From Amycolatopsis sp. A133 (lineage in GTDB: Bacteria > Actinomycetota > Actinomycetes > Mycobacteriales > Pseudonocardiaceae): 64,000 nt of DNA. The position numbers and the translations under genes are program-made. A model generated the notes under the pieces. It saw only the letters and a program-made list of their open reading frames with translations. It ran no database searches and was not told the DNA's origin. The first letter of the stretch is position 1. Each line of letters opens with the position of its first letter. This document shows positions 34,137 through 42,915 of this stretch, piece after piece. The DNA lies in assembly GCF_031082405.1 (NCBI RefSeq), contig NZ_JAVHJU010000004.1, positions 710,092-774,091 of the forward strand. The letters run 5' to 3'.

Positions 34137-35014
34137 CCGTCCTGCGCGCCCAGGGACTGGGCAAGAAGTACCAGCGCAAGCCGGCGCTGACCGGCTGCAC
34201 GCTGGAGATCGAAGCCGGTCACGTCACCGGGCTGGTCGGCCCGAACGGGGCCGGCAAGTCGACGCTGCTGAACATCGCGGCCGGCATGCTGGAGCCGACG
34301 ACCGGCACGATCGAAGTGTGCGGCGGGGTACCGGGCAGTGGCCCGGAGCAGCTGGCCAAGGTCGGCTACGTCGCCCAGAACACGCCGGTCTACAGTGGAC
34401 TGACCATCGAAGAGCACCTGCGGCTCGGCGCCCACCTCAACCCGCGCTGGGACGCTTCGCTCGCCGCAAAACGCGTCGAACGGCTCGGGCTGGACCCGAA
34501 GCAGCACGCCGGCAAGCTCTCCGGCGGCCAGCGCGCCCAGCTGGCGCTCACCATCGGCATCGCCAAGCGCCCCGAACTGCTGCTGCTCGACGAGCCGGTC
34601 GCGGCGCTGGACCCGTTGGCCCGCCGGGAGTTCCTGCAGGACCTCATGGAAGCCGTGGCCGAACACGGGCTGTCCGTGGTGATGTCCTCGCACCTGGTCA
34701 ACGACCTCGAGCGGGTCTGCGACCACCTCGTCGTGCTGGTCGCTTCGCAGGTCCGGGTGATCGGCGAGGTGGAGACGCTGCTCGCGACGCACCACCGGCT
34801 CTCCGGGCCGCGCCGCGACGTCGAGACGCTGCCGGCGGACCAGCACGTCGTCTCGGCGAAGCACACCGACCGCCAGACCACCGTCCTCGTCCGCACCGAG
34901 GCACCGATCCTGGATCCCGCGTGGACGGTCGGGCAGCTCGGCCTGGAGGACCTCGTCCTCGAGTACATGAGCAACCCCACCGCCGCCCGTCCCGCCCTGG
35001 AGGTCCTCCGATGA
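34133..35014 (+). CDS. ABC transporter ATP-binding protein
   Basis: A 293-residue ABC ATPase. It has Walker A GLVGPNGAGKST near 36-47, the Q-loop in VGYVAQNTPVYSG, the ABC signature KLSGGQRAQLAL near 125, Walker B LLLLDEPVAAL and the switch histidine in MSSHLVNDLE. The C-terminal 80 residues form an extra small domain usual for exporters of this type. It overlaps the regulator gene upstream and the permease gene downstream, so one transcript encodes the whole system. Substrate unknown; YtrA-linked exporters often respond to cell-wall-active antibiotics. Confidence 0.95.
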   Translation: MTVLRAQGLGKKYQRKPALTGCTLEIEAGHVTGLVGPNGAGKSTLLNIAAGMLEPTTGTIEVCGGVPGSGPEQLAKVGYVAQNTPVYSGLTIEEHLRLGAHLNPRWDASLAAKRVERLGLDPKQHAGKLSGGQRAQLALTIGIAKRPELLLLDEPVAALDPLARREFLQDLMEAVAEHGLSVVMSSHLVNDLERVCDHLVVLVASQVRVIGEVETLLATHHRLSGPRRDVETLPADQHVVSAKHTDRQTTVLVRTEAPILDPAWTVGQLGLEDLVLEYMSNPTAARPALEVLR

Positions 35015-36000
35015 CCTGGCTGACCTGGCGCCAGTTCCGCCTTTCCGCGTTGTCCATGCTCGCCGGCCTGCTCGCGATCGCCGTCCCGCTCGTGATCACC
35101 GGGCCGGATCTGGTGGGGCGCACGGACTTCTCCGACCAGGACACCCTCTTCGGCGGGACGATCCTGGCGCTGTACCTGTTGCCCGCGGTGATCGGCGTCT
35201 TCTGGGGCGTCCCGATGATCACGCGCGAGCTGGAAAGCGGCACGCACAGCCTGGTGTGGAACCAGACCGTCACGCGCAAGCGGTGGCTCACCACCAAACT
35301 CGGGTTCGGGATCCTCGCCGCGATGGTGGCGGGCGGGCTGCTGAGCGTGGCGGTGACGTGGTGGGCGAGCCCGATCGACGCGCTCTCCGCCGTCCAGACC
35401 GACCGCGGGATGCTGGCGCGCATCTCGCCGGTGGTGTTCGGCGCACGAGGCATCGTCCCGATCGGCTACGCGGCTTTCGCGCTCGTCCTCGGCGTCGCGG
35501 TCGGAATGCTGCTGAAGCGGACCGTGGCCGCCATGGCCGTCACGCTCGTCACGCTCGCCGCCGTGCTGCTGCTGGTCCCGATGTTCGTGCGCCCGTACCT
35601 GCTGCCGCCGCAGACGGAGACAATCGCGATCACCAGGGAGAACATCACGAACATCACCGGCGACGAAACCGGCGACATCCTGGAGATCGGCGTGCGGAAA
35701 CAGCCCGGCGCGTGGGAACTGGCGAACGAAACCGTGGACTCGGCCGGGAAGGTGGTCACCCCGTTGCCGGACTTCGTGCAGAGCTGCGTTCCGCGGCCGG
35801 GCCGCGACGCGGGCCCGCCGCCGCGCGGCAGCCTCGAACAGTGCATGGCCCAGCTGGGCACCCACGGCTACCAGCAGCGCGTGACCTACCAGCCGGGTTC
35901 CCGGTTCTGGCCACTGCAGTGGCTCGAACTGGCGCTCTACCTCGCCGTGACGGCGCTGCTCACCTGGTTCTGCTTCCGCCGTCTCCGCCACCTGTCCTGA
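35011..36000 (+). CDS. ABC transporter permease (ABC-2 type)
   Basis: A 329-residue membrane protein with about six hydrophobic segments: LSALSMLAGLLAIAVPLVIT, TILALYLLPAVIGVFWG, ILAAMVAGGLLSVAVTWW, AAFALVLGVAVGML, VTLVTLAAVLLLVPMFV, and a last one near the C-terminus (LELALYLAVTALLTWFCF). A long extracytoplasmic loop lies at about 195-300. ITRELESGTHSLVWNQ is a typical ABC-2 coupling-helix motif. It pairs with the ATPase gene it overlaps. Confidence 0.9.
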   Translation: MTWLTWRQFRLSALSMLAGLLAIAVPLVITGPDLVGRTDFSDQDTLFGGTILALYLLPAVIGVFWGVPMITRELESGTHSLVWNQTVTRKRWLTTKLGFGILAAMVAGGLLSVAVTWWASPIDALSAVQTDRGMLARISPVVFGARGIVPIGYAAFALVLGVAVGMLLKRTVAAMAVTLVTLAAVLLLVPMFVRPYLLPPQTETIAITRENITNITGDETGDILEIGVRKQPGAWELANETVDSAGKVVTPLPDFVQSCVPRPGRDAGPPPRGSLEQCMAQLGTHGYQQRVTYQPGSRFWPLQWLELALYLAVTALLTWFCFRRLRHLS

Positions 36001-36021
36001 CGAATTCCGACTGGGGGAGTC

Positions 36022-37128
36022 ATGCGCACGCTCGCGGCAGTCACCGCACTCACACTCACGCTGTCCGCGTCGCCCGCTTCGGCGGCCACGACGCCTTACC
36101 TGCCCCGCCCGACCGGGCACCAGCCCGTCGGCGTCACTTCACTGTCCTTGAAGGACACTTCGCGCCCCGACCCGTGGGTGCCGACGGTGCCGTACCGGGA
36201 GCTGATGGTCTCCGTCTTCTACCCGGCGACCTCGGCGAACGGGCCGAAGAAGCAGTACATGACCCCGCTCGAATCGAAACTCAACCTCGAGCGGCAGAAC
36301 ATCCCGGGCCTGCCGCTGGACGCCTTCAGCACGGTCCGGACGAACGCCGTCGTCGACGCGAAGCCGGCCGGGCGGTGGCACGGCCTGCCGCTGGTCGTGC
36401 TGTCCCCGGGCTGGACGCAGCCGCGGGCGACGCTCACCGCGCTGGCCGAAGACCTCGCCAGTCGCGGGTACGCCGTGGCGGCGATCGACCACACCTACGA
36501 GAACCGCGCCACGACCTTCCCCGACGGGCACGTCACCGGCTGCGCCGCCTGCGAGGTCGACGACCAGCCGGGGTTCTGGGAGAAGTTCGCGCAGGTCCGG
36601 TCGAAGGACACGTCGTTCGTGCTTGATGCCCTGCTGTCTTCGAAGTGGGGTGCGCTGATCGACCCGCAGCGCATCGGCATGACCGGCCACTCCGCGGGCG
36701 GGGCGATCACCACCCAGGCGATGCTGGCCGACCCGCGCATCCGCGCCGGGGCCGACCTGGACGGCAGCGTCCACGTCCCGATCCCGGTGTCGGGGCTCTC
36801 GCGGCCCTTCCTGTTCCTGGGCAGCATGGACGGCTACACCCCGGGCGAGCCGGGGCCGTACGACGACTGGGAAACCGACTGGACCCACCTGACGGGCTGG
36901 AAGCGCTGGCTCATGGTGTCCGGCACCGTGCACCAGTCGTTCACCGACCTCGGCGTGCTCGCCGCCCAGCTGGACGTCGACCTCGGCGATGCGATCGACC
37001 CGTACCGGGCGCTGGCCATCACGCGGAACTACGTAAGCGCTTTCTTCGACCAGCACCTGCGCTGCCGTCCCCAGCCGCTGCTGACCGCGCCCTCGCCCGC
37101 CTACCCGGAAGTGACCTTCATCGGATGA
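36022..37128 (+). CDS. Secreted alpha/beta hydrolase (PAF-acetylhydrolase/cutinase-like)
   Basis: A 368-residue exported hydrolase with a signal peptide at about 1-22 (MRTLAAVTALTLTLSASPAS). The nucleophile elbow is GMTGHSAGGAITTQAM, the oxyanion region VVLSPGWTQPRATL, and the histidine probably SGTVHQSFTDLG. The segment HVTGCAACEVDD holds a paired-cysteine motif that is kept in the homologous domains downstream. The fold resembles platelet-activating-factor acetylhydrolase and dienelactone-hydrolase-like esterases. It overlaps the next gene by ATGA. This is the first of three homologous domains in a row. Confidence 0.88.
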   Translation: MRTLAAVTALTLTLSASPASAATTPYLPRPTGHQPVGVTSLSLKDTSRPDPWVPTVPYRELMVSVFYPATSANGPKKQYMTPLESKLNLERQNIPGLPLDAFSTVRTNAVVDAKPAGRWHGLPLVVLSPGWTQPRATLTALAEDLASRGYAVAAIDHTYENRATTFPDGHVTGCAACEVDDQPGFWEKFAQVRSKDTSFVLDALLSSKWGALIDPQRIGMTGHSAGGAITTQAMLADPRIRAGADLDGSVHVPIPVSGLSRPFLFLGSMDGYTPGEPGPYDDWETDWTHLTGWKRWLMVSGTVHQSFTDLGVLAAQLDVDLGDAIDPYRALAITRNYVSAFFDQHLRCRPQPLLTAPSPAYPEVTFIG

Positions 37129-39245
37129 AAACCGGAATCCTCATGGTCGTCACCACACTGGCGCTCACCCTGTCCGCACCGGCCGCGTCGGCGGAACCGG
37201 CGCTCACGCTGGCGAAACCGACCGGCGACCGGCCCGTCGGCACGACCGCCCTGTACCTCAAGGACACGTCGCGGCCCGATCCCTGGGTATCCACGGTGCC
37301 CTACCGCGAACTGATGGTCTCCCTCTTCTACCCGGCGGTTCCCGCACCAGGGCCGAAGAAGCAGTTCATGTCCGAAGCCGAGGCGAAGGCCGTCTTCGAC
37401 GAAGCCGGCATCGAGGGCATCCCGCCGTCGGTGATGACGACCGTCCGCACCGACGCCGTCGTCGATGCGCGCCCGGCCGGGCGCGGTCTGCCCGCCGTCG
37501 TCTTGTCGCCCGGTTTCAAGCGGCCCCGCGCCGAGCTGACCTCGCTGTCCGAGGACCTGGCGAGCCACGGCTACCTGGTGGTCCTGGTCGACCACACCTA
37601 CGAGAACGTGGCCACGACCTTCCCGGACGGCCGGGTCACCGGCTGCGCGGCCTGCGGCAGCTACCACCCCGAGTTCTGGCAGAAGCTGCAGCGCGGCCGG
37701 GCGAAGGACGTGTCGTTCGTGCTGGACTCGCTGACGCACTCGAAGTGGGCTCCGCTGCTCGACAGCTCCCGGATCGGCATGGCCGGGCACTCCGTCGGCG
37801 GCACGAGCACGGTGAACGCCATGGTGACCGACCCGCGGATCAAGGCCGGGATCGACATGGACGGCACACAGAGCGATCCCCTGCTCGCTCCGGGGCTCGA
37901 CCGCCCGTTCCTGTTCTTCGGCCGCCAGAGCCTGTACGCCCCCGGCACCGGCGTCGAGTCCGGTACCTGGGACGCCGACTGGAAGCAGCTGAAGGGCTGG
38001 AAGCGCTGGCTGACCGTGGCCGGCATGGCGCACCCGTCGTTCACCGACATCGGCCTGGTCGGCGAACAGCTGGGTCTCGGCTTCGGCGCGACCACCCCGG
38101 CCGTGCGCGGCCAGGCGATCACCGCGGCCTACGTCCGGGCGTTCTTCGACCAGCACCTGCGCGGCAAGCCGCAGCCGCTGCTGGACCAGCCGTCCACGCA
38201 GTACCCGGAGGTCGCCTTCGCCCGGACGTCGACGCCGTACCTGCCCACCCCCACCGGGGACCGGCCGGTGGGCAGCACGGCGGTGTACCTGAAGGACACT
38301 TCGCGGCCCGACCCGTGGGTGCCGTCGGTCCCGTACCGGGAGCTGATGGTCTCGCTCTTCTACCCGGCCGCCTCGGCGAAGGGCCCGAAGACGCAGTACC
38401 TGACCCCGGCGGAGTCGGCGGCGTTGCTGAGCGGCAGCGGCCTCGACGTGCCGTCCGACACGCTCGCCAAGATGGTGACGAACTCCGTCGCCGACGCCCG
38501 GCCGTCGGGCCGCCGGCTGCCGCTGGTCGTGCTGTCGCCCGGCTACACCAAGCCCCGCGCCACGCTGAGCGCGCTGGCCGAGGACCTGGCCAGCCACGGG
38601 TACGTGGTCGCGCTGATCGGCCACACCTACGAGAACACCGGCCAGAGCTTCCCGGACGGGCACTTCGCCGGGTGCGCGTCCTGCGAAGTCCCGCACCAGA
38701 GCGCGTTCTGGCAGAAGCTGGAGCTGGGCCGGGCGAAGGACGTGTCGTTCGTCCTGGACTCGCTGACGCGCTCCCAGGCGGGACTGATCGATCCGGAGCG
38801 GATCGGCATGGCCGGGCACTCCATGGGCGGCGCCGGCACCATCCCCGCGATGGTCGCCGACAGCCGGATCAAGGCCGGGATCAACATCGACGGGCAGACC
38901 GAGCTCCCGCTCACCGCACCGGGGCTGGCGCGGCCGTTCATGTTCGTCAACCACGAGCAGGTGCCGAAGTGCGCACCGGGGAACGTGGAGTGGGAACGGG
39001 ACTACGCGCAGATGACCGGGTGGAAGCGCTGGGTCGAGGTGGCGGGCACGCAGCACGCGTCGTTCACCGACGTCGGGCTGGTCGGGGACGAGTTCGGCGT
39101 CGACATCGGCGCCAAGGGCACGGCGGTGCGGGCGCAGGAGATCACCCGGGGGTACGTGAACGCGTTCTTCGACCAGCACCTGCGGGGCGAAGCCCGGCCG
39201 GTGCTCGATCAGCCGGGCTACCCGGAAGTTTCCTTCTGCCGGTAA
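37125..39245 (+). CDS. Secreted double-domain alpha/beta hydrolase (fusion of two homologous units)
   Basis: A 706-residue protein. A signal peptide (about 1-22) leads into a first hydrolase domain (to about 367) homologous to the preceding gene. A second complete hydrolase domain (about 368-706) follows without its own signal peptide. Both have nucleophile elbows (GMAGHSVGGTSTVNAM and GMAGHSMGGAGTIPAM), the repeated start motif PTGDRPVG, and the RPDPWV segment. The paired cysteines GCAAC and GCASC recur in both. The junction reads YPEVAFARTSTPYLPTPTG. The protein looks like a tandem gene duplication in which the middle stop and signal peptide were lost. A strong hairpin follows the stop. Confidence 0.9.
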   Translation: MKTGILMVVTTLALTLSAPAASAEPALTLAKPTGDRPVGTTALYLKDTSRPDPWVSTVPYRELMVSLFYPAVPAPGPKKQFMSEAEAKAVFDEAGIEGIPPSVMTTVRTDAVVDARPAGRGLPAVVLSPGFKRPRAELTSLSEDLASHGYLVVLVDHTYENVATTFPDGRVTGCAACGSYHPEFWQKLQRGRAKDVSFVLDSLTHSKWAPLLDSSRIGMAGHSVGGTSTVNAMVTDPRIKAGIDMDGTQSDPLLAPGLDRPFLFFGRQSLYAPGTGVESGTWDADWKQLKGWKRWLTVAGMAHPSFTDIGLVGEQLGLGFGATTPAVRGQAITAAYVRAFFDQHLRGKPQPLLDQPSTQYPEVAFARTSTPYLPTPTGDRPVGSTAVYLKDTSRPDPWVPSVPYRELMVSLFYPAASAKGPKTQYLTPAESAALLSGSGLDVPSDTLAKMVTNSVADARPSGRRLPLVVLSPGYTKPRATLSALAEDLASHGYVVALIGHTYENTGQSFPDGHFAGCASCEVPHQSAFWQKLELGRAKDVSFVLDSLTRSQAGLIDPERIGMAGHSMGGAGTIPAMVADSRIKAGINIDGQTELPLTAPGLARPFMFVNHEQVPKCAPGNVEWERDYAQMTGWKRWVEVAGTQHASFTDVGLVGDEFGVDIGAKGTAVRAQEITRGYVNAFFDQHLRGEARPVLDQPGYPEVSFCR

Positions 39246-39248
39246 GAG

Positions 39249-39321
39249 GTCTGCCGCGGCTGGTCGTGAGTGGTAAAGCGGGTTAGAACCCGCTTTACCA
39301 CTCACGACGGCCACGGCAGAC
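39249..39321. terminator. Strong bidirectional hairpin between convergent genes
   Basis: A nearly perfect inverted repeat has arms of about 35 bp and a central AG. The inner 22 bp of each arm pair without a mismatch, and the outer ends GTCTGCCG and CGGCAGAC also match. It lies between the stop of the double hydrolase (39245) and the stop of the esterase (39322), and fills the gap almost exactly. Confidence 0.9.
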
Positions 39322-40233
39322 TCAGTGATCGAGGCCGAGGAACGAGATCGCGTACGCCAGCTGCCCGGTCATCGGCAGGGAGTGCCCGACGCCGGCGATG
39401 CTGACCCCCTCCACCGTGGCCTGGGTACTCGTGTTGCCGTACCGGGTGCGCGTCCACGACGACTGCGGGTGGTCGGTGAACGCCGGTGTCTGGCCCAGCC
39501 CGTTCAGGTTGGTCCACTGCTTGATCTCTTCACCGAAGTTCGGGTACGACAACGTCGTGTCGGTGGTGCCGTGCCACAGCTGCATCCGCGGGTAGCGGCC
39601 GGTGTAGCCCGGGTACATCGACCGGGCCAGATCGCCCCACTGCTGCGCGGTCTTGATCGACTTCCCGCCCGAGCACGTGCTGTTCCACAGCGAGCCGTTC
39701 GTGGTGGCGAAGCACCCGGCGGGCACGCCCGAGAACGCCGAGCCCGCCGCGAAGACGTCGGGGTACTGGGCGGCCAGCACGTTCGTCATCATCGCCCCGG
39801 ACGAGAACCCGCTGACGACGACCCGCGCCGGATCGGCGTTGTAGCGGGACTTGGCGTAGGAGACCATCGACATGATCCCGGTCGAGTCCCCGCCGCCGTT
39901 GCGGCGCAGCGCATTCGGCGTCGAGACGTCGAAGCACTTCTCGCTGCGGGTCGCTTCCGGCAGCACGATGACGTACCCGTACCGGTCGGCCGCGGTGACG
40001 TAGTCCTTGCCGTTCCAGCCGAAGATCGAGCTCGCCGATCCACCGCAGTAGTGCACCAGCACCAGCAGGGCCGGCCGCGCCGCGACCCGGTCGGGCACGT
40101 AGACGTACATGTTCAGGTTCGTCGGGTTGTTGCCGAAGCCGGTCACCCTGGTCAGCGCCGCCGCGTGGGCGGGCGCGGCCAGGCCGGTGACCATGAGCAC
40201 CAGCGCCAGGAGGGCACCGAGCACGCGTTTCAT
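39322..40233 (-). CDS. Secreted PHB depolymerase/CE1-like esterase (acetylxylan or feruloyl esterase type)
   Basis: A 303-residue exported esterase of the LpqC/PHB-depolymerase family. A signal peptide lies at 1-25 (MKRVLGALLALVLMVTGLAA). The nucleophile is in VVSGFSSGAMMTNVLAA, the oxyanion strand is LLVLVHYCGGSASSIFGW, and the histidine is in SIAGVGHSLPMTG. The cysteine pair near GCFATT and NSTCSG probably forms a disulfide. Its ATG overlaps the SGNH gene stop. As the third gene of the GH62 operon it probably removes acetyl or feruloyl groups from arabinoxylan. Confidence 0.88.
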   Translation of the reverse strand: MKRVLGALLALVLMVTGLAAPAHAAALTRVTGFGNNPTNLNMYVYVPDRVAARPALLVLVHYCGGSASSIFGWNGKDYVTAADRYGYVIVLPEATRSEKCFDVSTPNALRRNGGGDSTGIMSMVSYAKSRYNADPARVVVSGFSSGAMMTNVLAAQYPDVFAAGSAFSGVPAGCFATTNGSLWNSTCSGGKSIKTAQQWGDLARSMYPGYTGRYPRMQLWHGTTDTTLSYPNFGEEIKQWTNLNGLGQTPAFTDHPQSSWTRTRYGNTSTQATVEGVSIAGVGHSLPMTGQLAYAISFLGLDH

Positions 40234-40955
40234 CGTGTCCCCCCTCCGGCCACGGCGACGCGCGGGTTGCCGATGCTCCCCGGGACCGACCGCAGGGCGT
40301 TGTACCAGACGGCCGCCATCTTGTCGTAGCCGGCGGCGTTCGGGTGGACGCCGTCGGGGAGGTCGGCGGTGCTCACCGCGCTGTGCAGGTCCACCAGGTG
40401 CACACGTTTGCCCGCGTTCACCTTGCTCTGCACGATCCCCGGCAGCGCGTTGTTGAACGTCCGCACGGCGGCGTCCCCGCTCGCCCACCCGATCGGGATG
40501 AGCTGCGCGACGAAGACGTCGGCGTTCGGGGCCGCGGAGGTGATGTGGTCGATCAGCGTGGACAGCCGGCCCGGCGCGCCCGCGACGTTGTAGTTCTGCA
40601 GCACGTCGTTGGTGCCGATGTGCAGCAGCACCGAGCGGGGGTTGTAGGCGCGCATCCAGCCGGTGGCGTTCGCGTCGATCTGGTCGATGCGCCAGCCGGG
40701 GTGCCCTTCGTGGTCGTGGTCCCAGAGGCTGCCCGGCCCGTTGAACTGCGAGCCGACGAAGTCGTTGGTGTAGCGGCCCGCGGCCAGGCGCTGCCAGAGG
40801 CCGATCCGGTAGCCGCCGGGCACGCCGGTGCCGTAGGTGATCGAGTCGCCCAGCGGCATGATCCGCACGCCGCCGTTCGACTCCGCGTGGGCGACACCGG
40901 GCGAGCCGGTGAGCGCGATGGCCAGGGCCGCCGCGGCGGCCAGGAACCTCTTCAT
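40230..40955 (-). CDS. Secreted SGNH (GDSL) hydrolase
   Basis: A 241-residue exported esterase with a signal peptide at about 1-25. The four SGNH blocks are visible: GDSITYGTG (Ser), the glycine in block II (near GPGSLWDHDHEGHPGW), HIGTNDVLQN (Asn), and DGVHPNAAGY (Asp/His). This set matches carbohydrate acetylesterases such as CE2/CE3-like enzymes. ATG 40955 is preferred; GGGAGGA lies five to seven nucleotides upstream. It sits between GH62 and a CE1-like esterase in one operon, so deacetylation of plant xylan is likely. Confidence 0.9.
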   Translation of the reverse strand: MKRFLAAAAALAIALTGSPGVAHAESNGGVRIMPLGDSITYGTGVPGGYRIGLWQRLAAGRYTNDFVGSQFNGPGSLWDHDHEGHPGWRIDQIDANATGWMRAYNPRSVLLHIGTNDVLQNYNVAGAPGRLSTLIDHITSAAPNADVFVAQLIPIGWASGDAAVRTFNNALPGIVQSKVNAGKRVHLVDLHSAVSTADLPDGVHPNAAGYDKMAAVWYNALRSVPGSIGNPRVAVAGGGTR

Positions 40956-40967
40956 CACGGTCCTCCC

Positions 40968-42005
40968 TCAGCAGTTCGAGTTCGTCTGGGTGAGCAGGCC
41001 GAGCCGCCAGGGCAGGCTGTTGTAGTCGCCGCCCGCGTCCGGGTCCTTGCCCTGGTAGAGGTACTGCAGCCGGTACGGGTTGATCGGCAGTGTCTGGTCG
41101 TTGCCGGAGCGGATCATTTCGCCGTGGCTGATGTCCTTGGTCCACTGCCCGGCGGGGAAGGTGACGTTGTTCGCCCGGGCGAAGGGGTTGCCTTCGGTGG
41201 CGGCCAGGGGCTTCCAGGTGCCGGCGATGCTCGAGGACGTCCAGGAGCGGAACCAGCGGCGCCCGTCGGAGCCGATCGCCTCCACCAGCAGCAGGTACTG
41301 GTTCCGGCCGGCGATCTTGTAGACGTTGCCGGCTTCGAACAGCTGGTACTTGTCGGAGTCCTGCATCGCGATCACCGTGTTGGTGAAGCCGTTCGGGAAG
41401 TTCGCCAGGGTGGTCTGCGACCGGTACAGGTGCCCGTTGTCGTCGGAAGAGAACAGGTAGCAGTTGGCGGAGTCGCAGATGACCCACATGTCGACCCAGT
41501 ACCCGGATCCGATGTTCTGCTGGATGATGTCCGGCATCGCGCCGTAGAAGTTCTTCGGCGCGCTCCAGCCGTTCGGATCGGCGATGTCGCTGTTGGTGGA
41601 GTAGGCGGCGTTTCCGTTCTGGTAGACGAGGTACCACTTCTTTTGCGGCGCGAAGTAGAAGACCTGCGGGGCCGCCCGGTAACCGGGGCCGATGGCGGTT
41701 TTGTCGAGGTAGTACTGGGTGGCCGAACCGGCCTGGGACCAGTCGGAGAAATTCAGGTACACCAGATTGTAGCCCGCGGCGTTCGCGGTGCTGGCGAACA
41801 CGTGGTACTTACCGCCCGAATAGACGACCGTCGGATCCTTGATGCCGGCGATGTCGTGCGTCGCATCGGACTTCGGGCTGATCAGCACCCCGCTGGAACT
41901 CCACCGGAAACTCCGCGGCAGCGCGGCATCCGCGGCGGGGGCGGCCGCCAGGACGGTCAGCAGCACCGCGGCGAGGGTGGTGAGGTACCGGATCCGGGAT
42001 TTCAC
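40968..42005 (-). CDS. GH62 alpha-L-arabinofuranosidase, secreted
   Basis: A 345-residue protein. GTG 42005 is chosen because AGGAGG lies four nucleotides upstream. A signal peptide lies at about 1-27, ending APAADA. The catalytic five-bladed propeller matches GH62: SFRWSSSGVLISPKSDATHD, IKDPTVVYSGGKYHVFAST, YYLDKTAIGPGYRAAPQVFY, and SHGEMIRSGNDQTLPINPY near the end. GH62 enzymes remove arabinose side chains from arabinoxylan. There is no binding module. It heads an operon with two esterases. A LacI-type palindrome, TGTTAGCGATAACA, lies about 100 bp upstream. Confidence 0.93.
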   Translation of the reverse strand: MKSRIRYLTTLAAVLLTVLAAAPAADAALPRSFRWSSSGVLISPKSDATHDIAGIKDPTVVYSGGKYHVFASTANAAGYNLVYLNFSDWSQAGSATQYYLDKTAIGPGYRAAPQVFYFAPQKKWYLVYQNGNAAYSTNSDIADPNGWSAPKNFYGAMPDIIQQNIGSGYWVDMWVICDSANCYLFSSDDNGHLYRSQTTLANFPNGFTNTVIAMQDSDKYQLFEAGNVYKIAGRNQYLLLVEAIGSDGRRWFRSWTSSSIAGTWKPLAATEGNPFARANNVTFPAGQWTKDISHGEMIRSGNDQTLPINPYRLQYLYQGKDPDAGGDYNSLPWRLGLLTQTNSNC

Positions 42006-42101
42006 AGAACCTCCTGGGGACAGGGAGAAGCGAGCCGGCGGCGGCCGAAACTTTCGCCACCGGATCCGAAATTCGACGAATTCTCGAAACTTTCGTTGTT
42101 C

Positions 42102-42115
42102 TGTTAGCGATAACA
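42102..42115. promoter_or_regulatory. LacI-family-type operator upstream of the GH62 operon
   Basis: TGTTAGCGATAACA is a 14-bp near-palindrome with the central CG of LacI-type sites. It lies 97 bp upstream of the GH62 start in an AT-richer promoter region. The rest of the 229-bp space 42006-42234 shows nothing else clear. Confidence 0.6.
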
Positions 42116-42234
42116 TTCGATTGTTGGGCTCAGCTTAAACCCGTGTACCGCTCCCTGACAACGGTCGATGACGGACCCGTCACGCGCCGCGAAGTCTTTT
42201 GTCCGTCGCAGACGGGCTCGCGCTTGCGGCCGGC

Positions 42235-42858
42235 TCAGTACGCCAGCAGGGTGACGCCGCCGGCGACGACCCAGGCGGCCCAGCCCAGCCAGCCGACCAG
42301 CCCCACCGAAGCGAGCCGGTTGGTGCCGTCGACGTGGTACGGCGCGGCCGACGCCGAGACGAACAACAGCGCGGCACTGGCGTACCCGAGCCAGACGTGC
42401 CAGCCGGCGAAGAAGCCCGCCTGCGCCCCCGCCACGGAGAAGCCGAGCAGCGCGGTCGCCAGGAACACCTGGTTGAACCCGAAGAGCACCGCGCTGAACC
42501 CCCACCAGCCGGCCGGCGAACCGCCGTCGCGGGCCGCCGCGGCCATGCCGAACCGCAGGGCCTCCACAACCGCGAACGTGGCGTTCTGCAGGAGCACACC
42601 GGCGAACCCGGCCAACGCCCACGCGCCGGGCAGGACCGAAAGCAGCCCGGCCGCGAAGGCCGTCGTGCACAGCCAGGACGCCGGCGCCAGCACCGACGGC
42701 CGTTTCAGCGCGTCGCCCGCCGCCGCGAAGCCGTGGGCGACGCCGTCCGGGTTCGCGCCCGGCATCGGGAGCCGGGCCCGGAGGTAGCAGACGTTGACCA
42801 CCACGGCCAGCAGCACGAACCCGAGGCCGCCCAAGCCGGCCAGCACGGTGAAAGCCAT
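42235..42858 (-). CDS. Integral membrane protein of unknown function
   Basis: A 207-residue protein starting at the ATG at 42858, with AAGGGGACGATC before it. About six hydrophobic segments run through it, among them TVLAGLGGLGFVLLAVVVNV, a middle one near GAWALAGFAGVLLQNATFAV, and a C-terminal one, GLVGWLGWAAWVVAGGVTLL. A single cysteine-containing segment near WLCTTAFAAG is present. No enzymatic motif is visible. It is divergent from a TetR regulator with a perfect palindrome between them and is probably that regulator's target. Confidence 0.8.
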   Translation of the reverse strand: MAFTVLAGLGGLGFVLLAVVVNVCYLRARLPMPGANPDGVAHGFAAAGDALKRPSVLAPASWLCTTAFAAGLLSVLPGAWALAGFAGVLLQNATFAVVEALRFGMAAAARDGGSPAGWWGFSAVLFGFNQVFLATALLGFSVAGAQAGFFAGWHVWLGYASAALLFVSASAAPYHVDGTNRLASVGLVGWLGWAAWVVAGGVTLLAY

Positions 42859-42883
42859 GATCGTCCCCTTTGATTTTACGGGT

Positions 42884-42900
42884 GCTATATTGAATATAGC
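42884..42900. promoter_or_regulatory. TetR-type operator between divergent genes
   Basis: GCTATATTGAATATAGC is a perfect 8-bp-armed palindrome with a central G. It covers the likely -10 box (AATATA) of the TetR gene, whose -35 is TTGATT at 42870 with a 17-nt spacer. Confidence 0.75.
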
Positions 42901-42915
42901 CAACGAAAGGGACTA

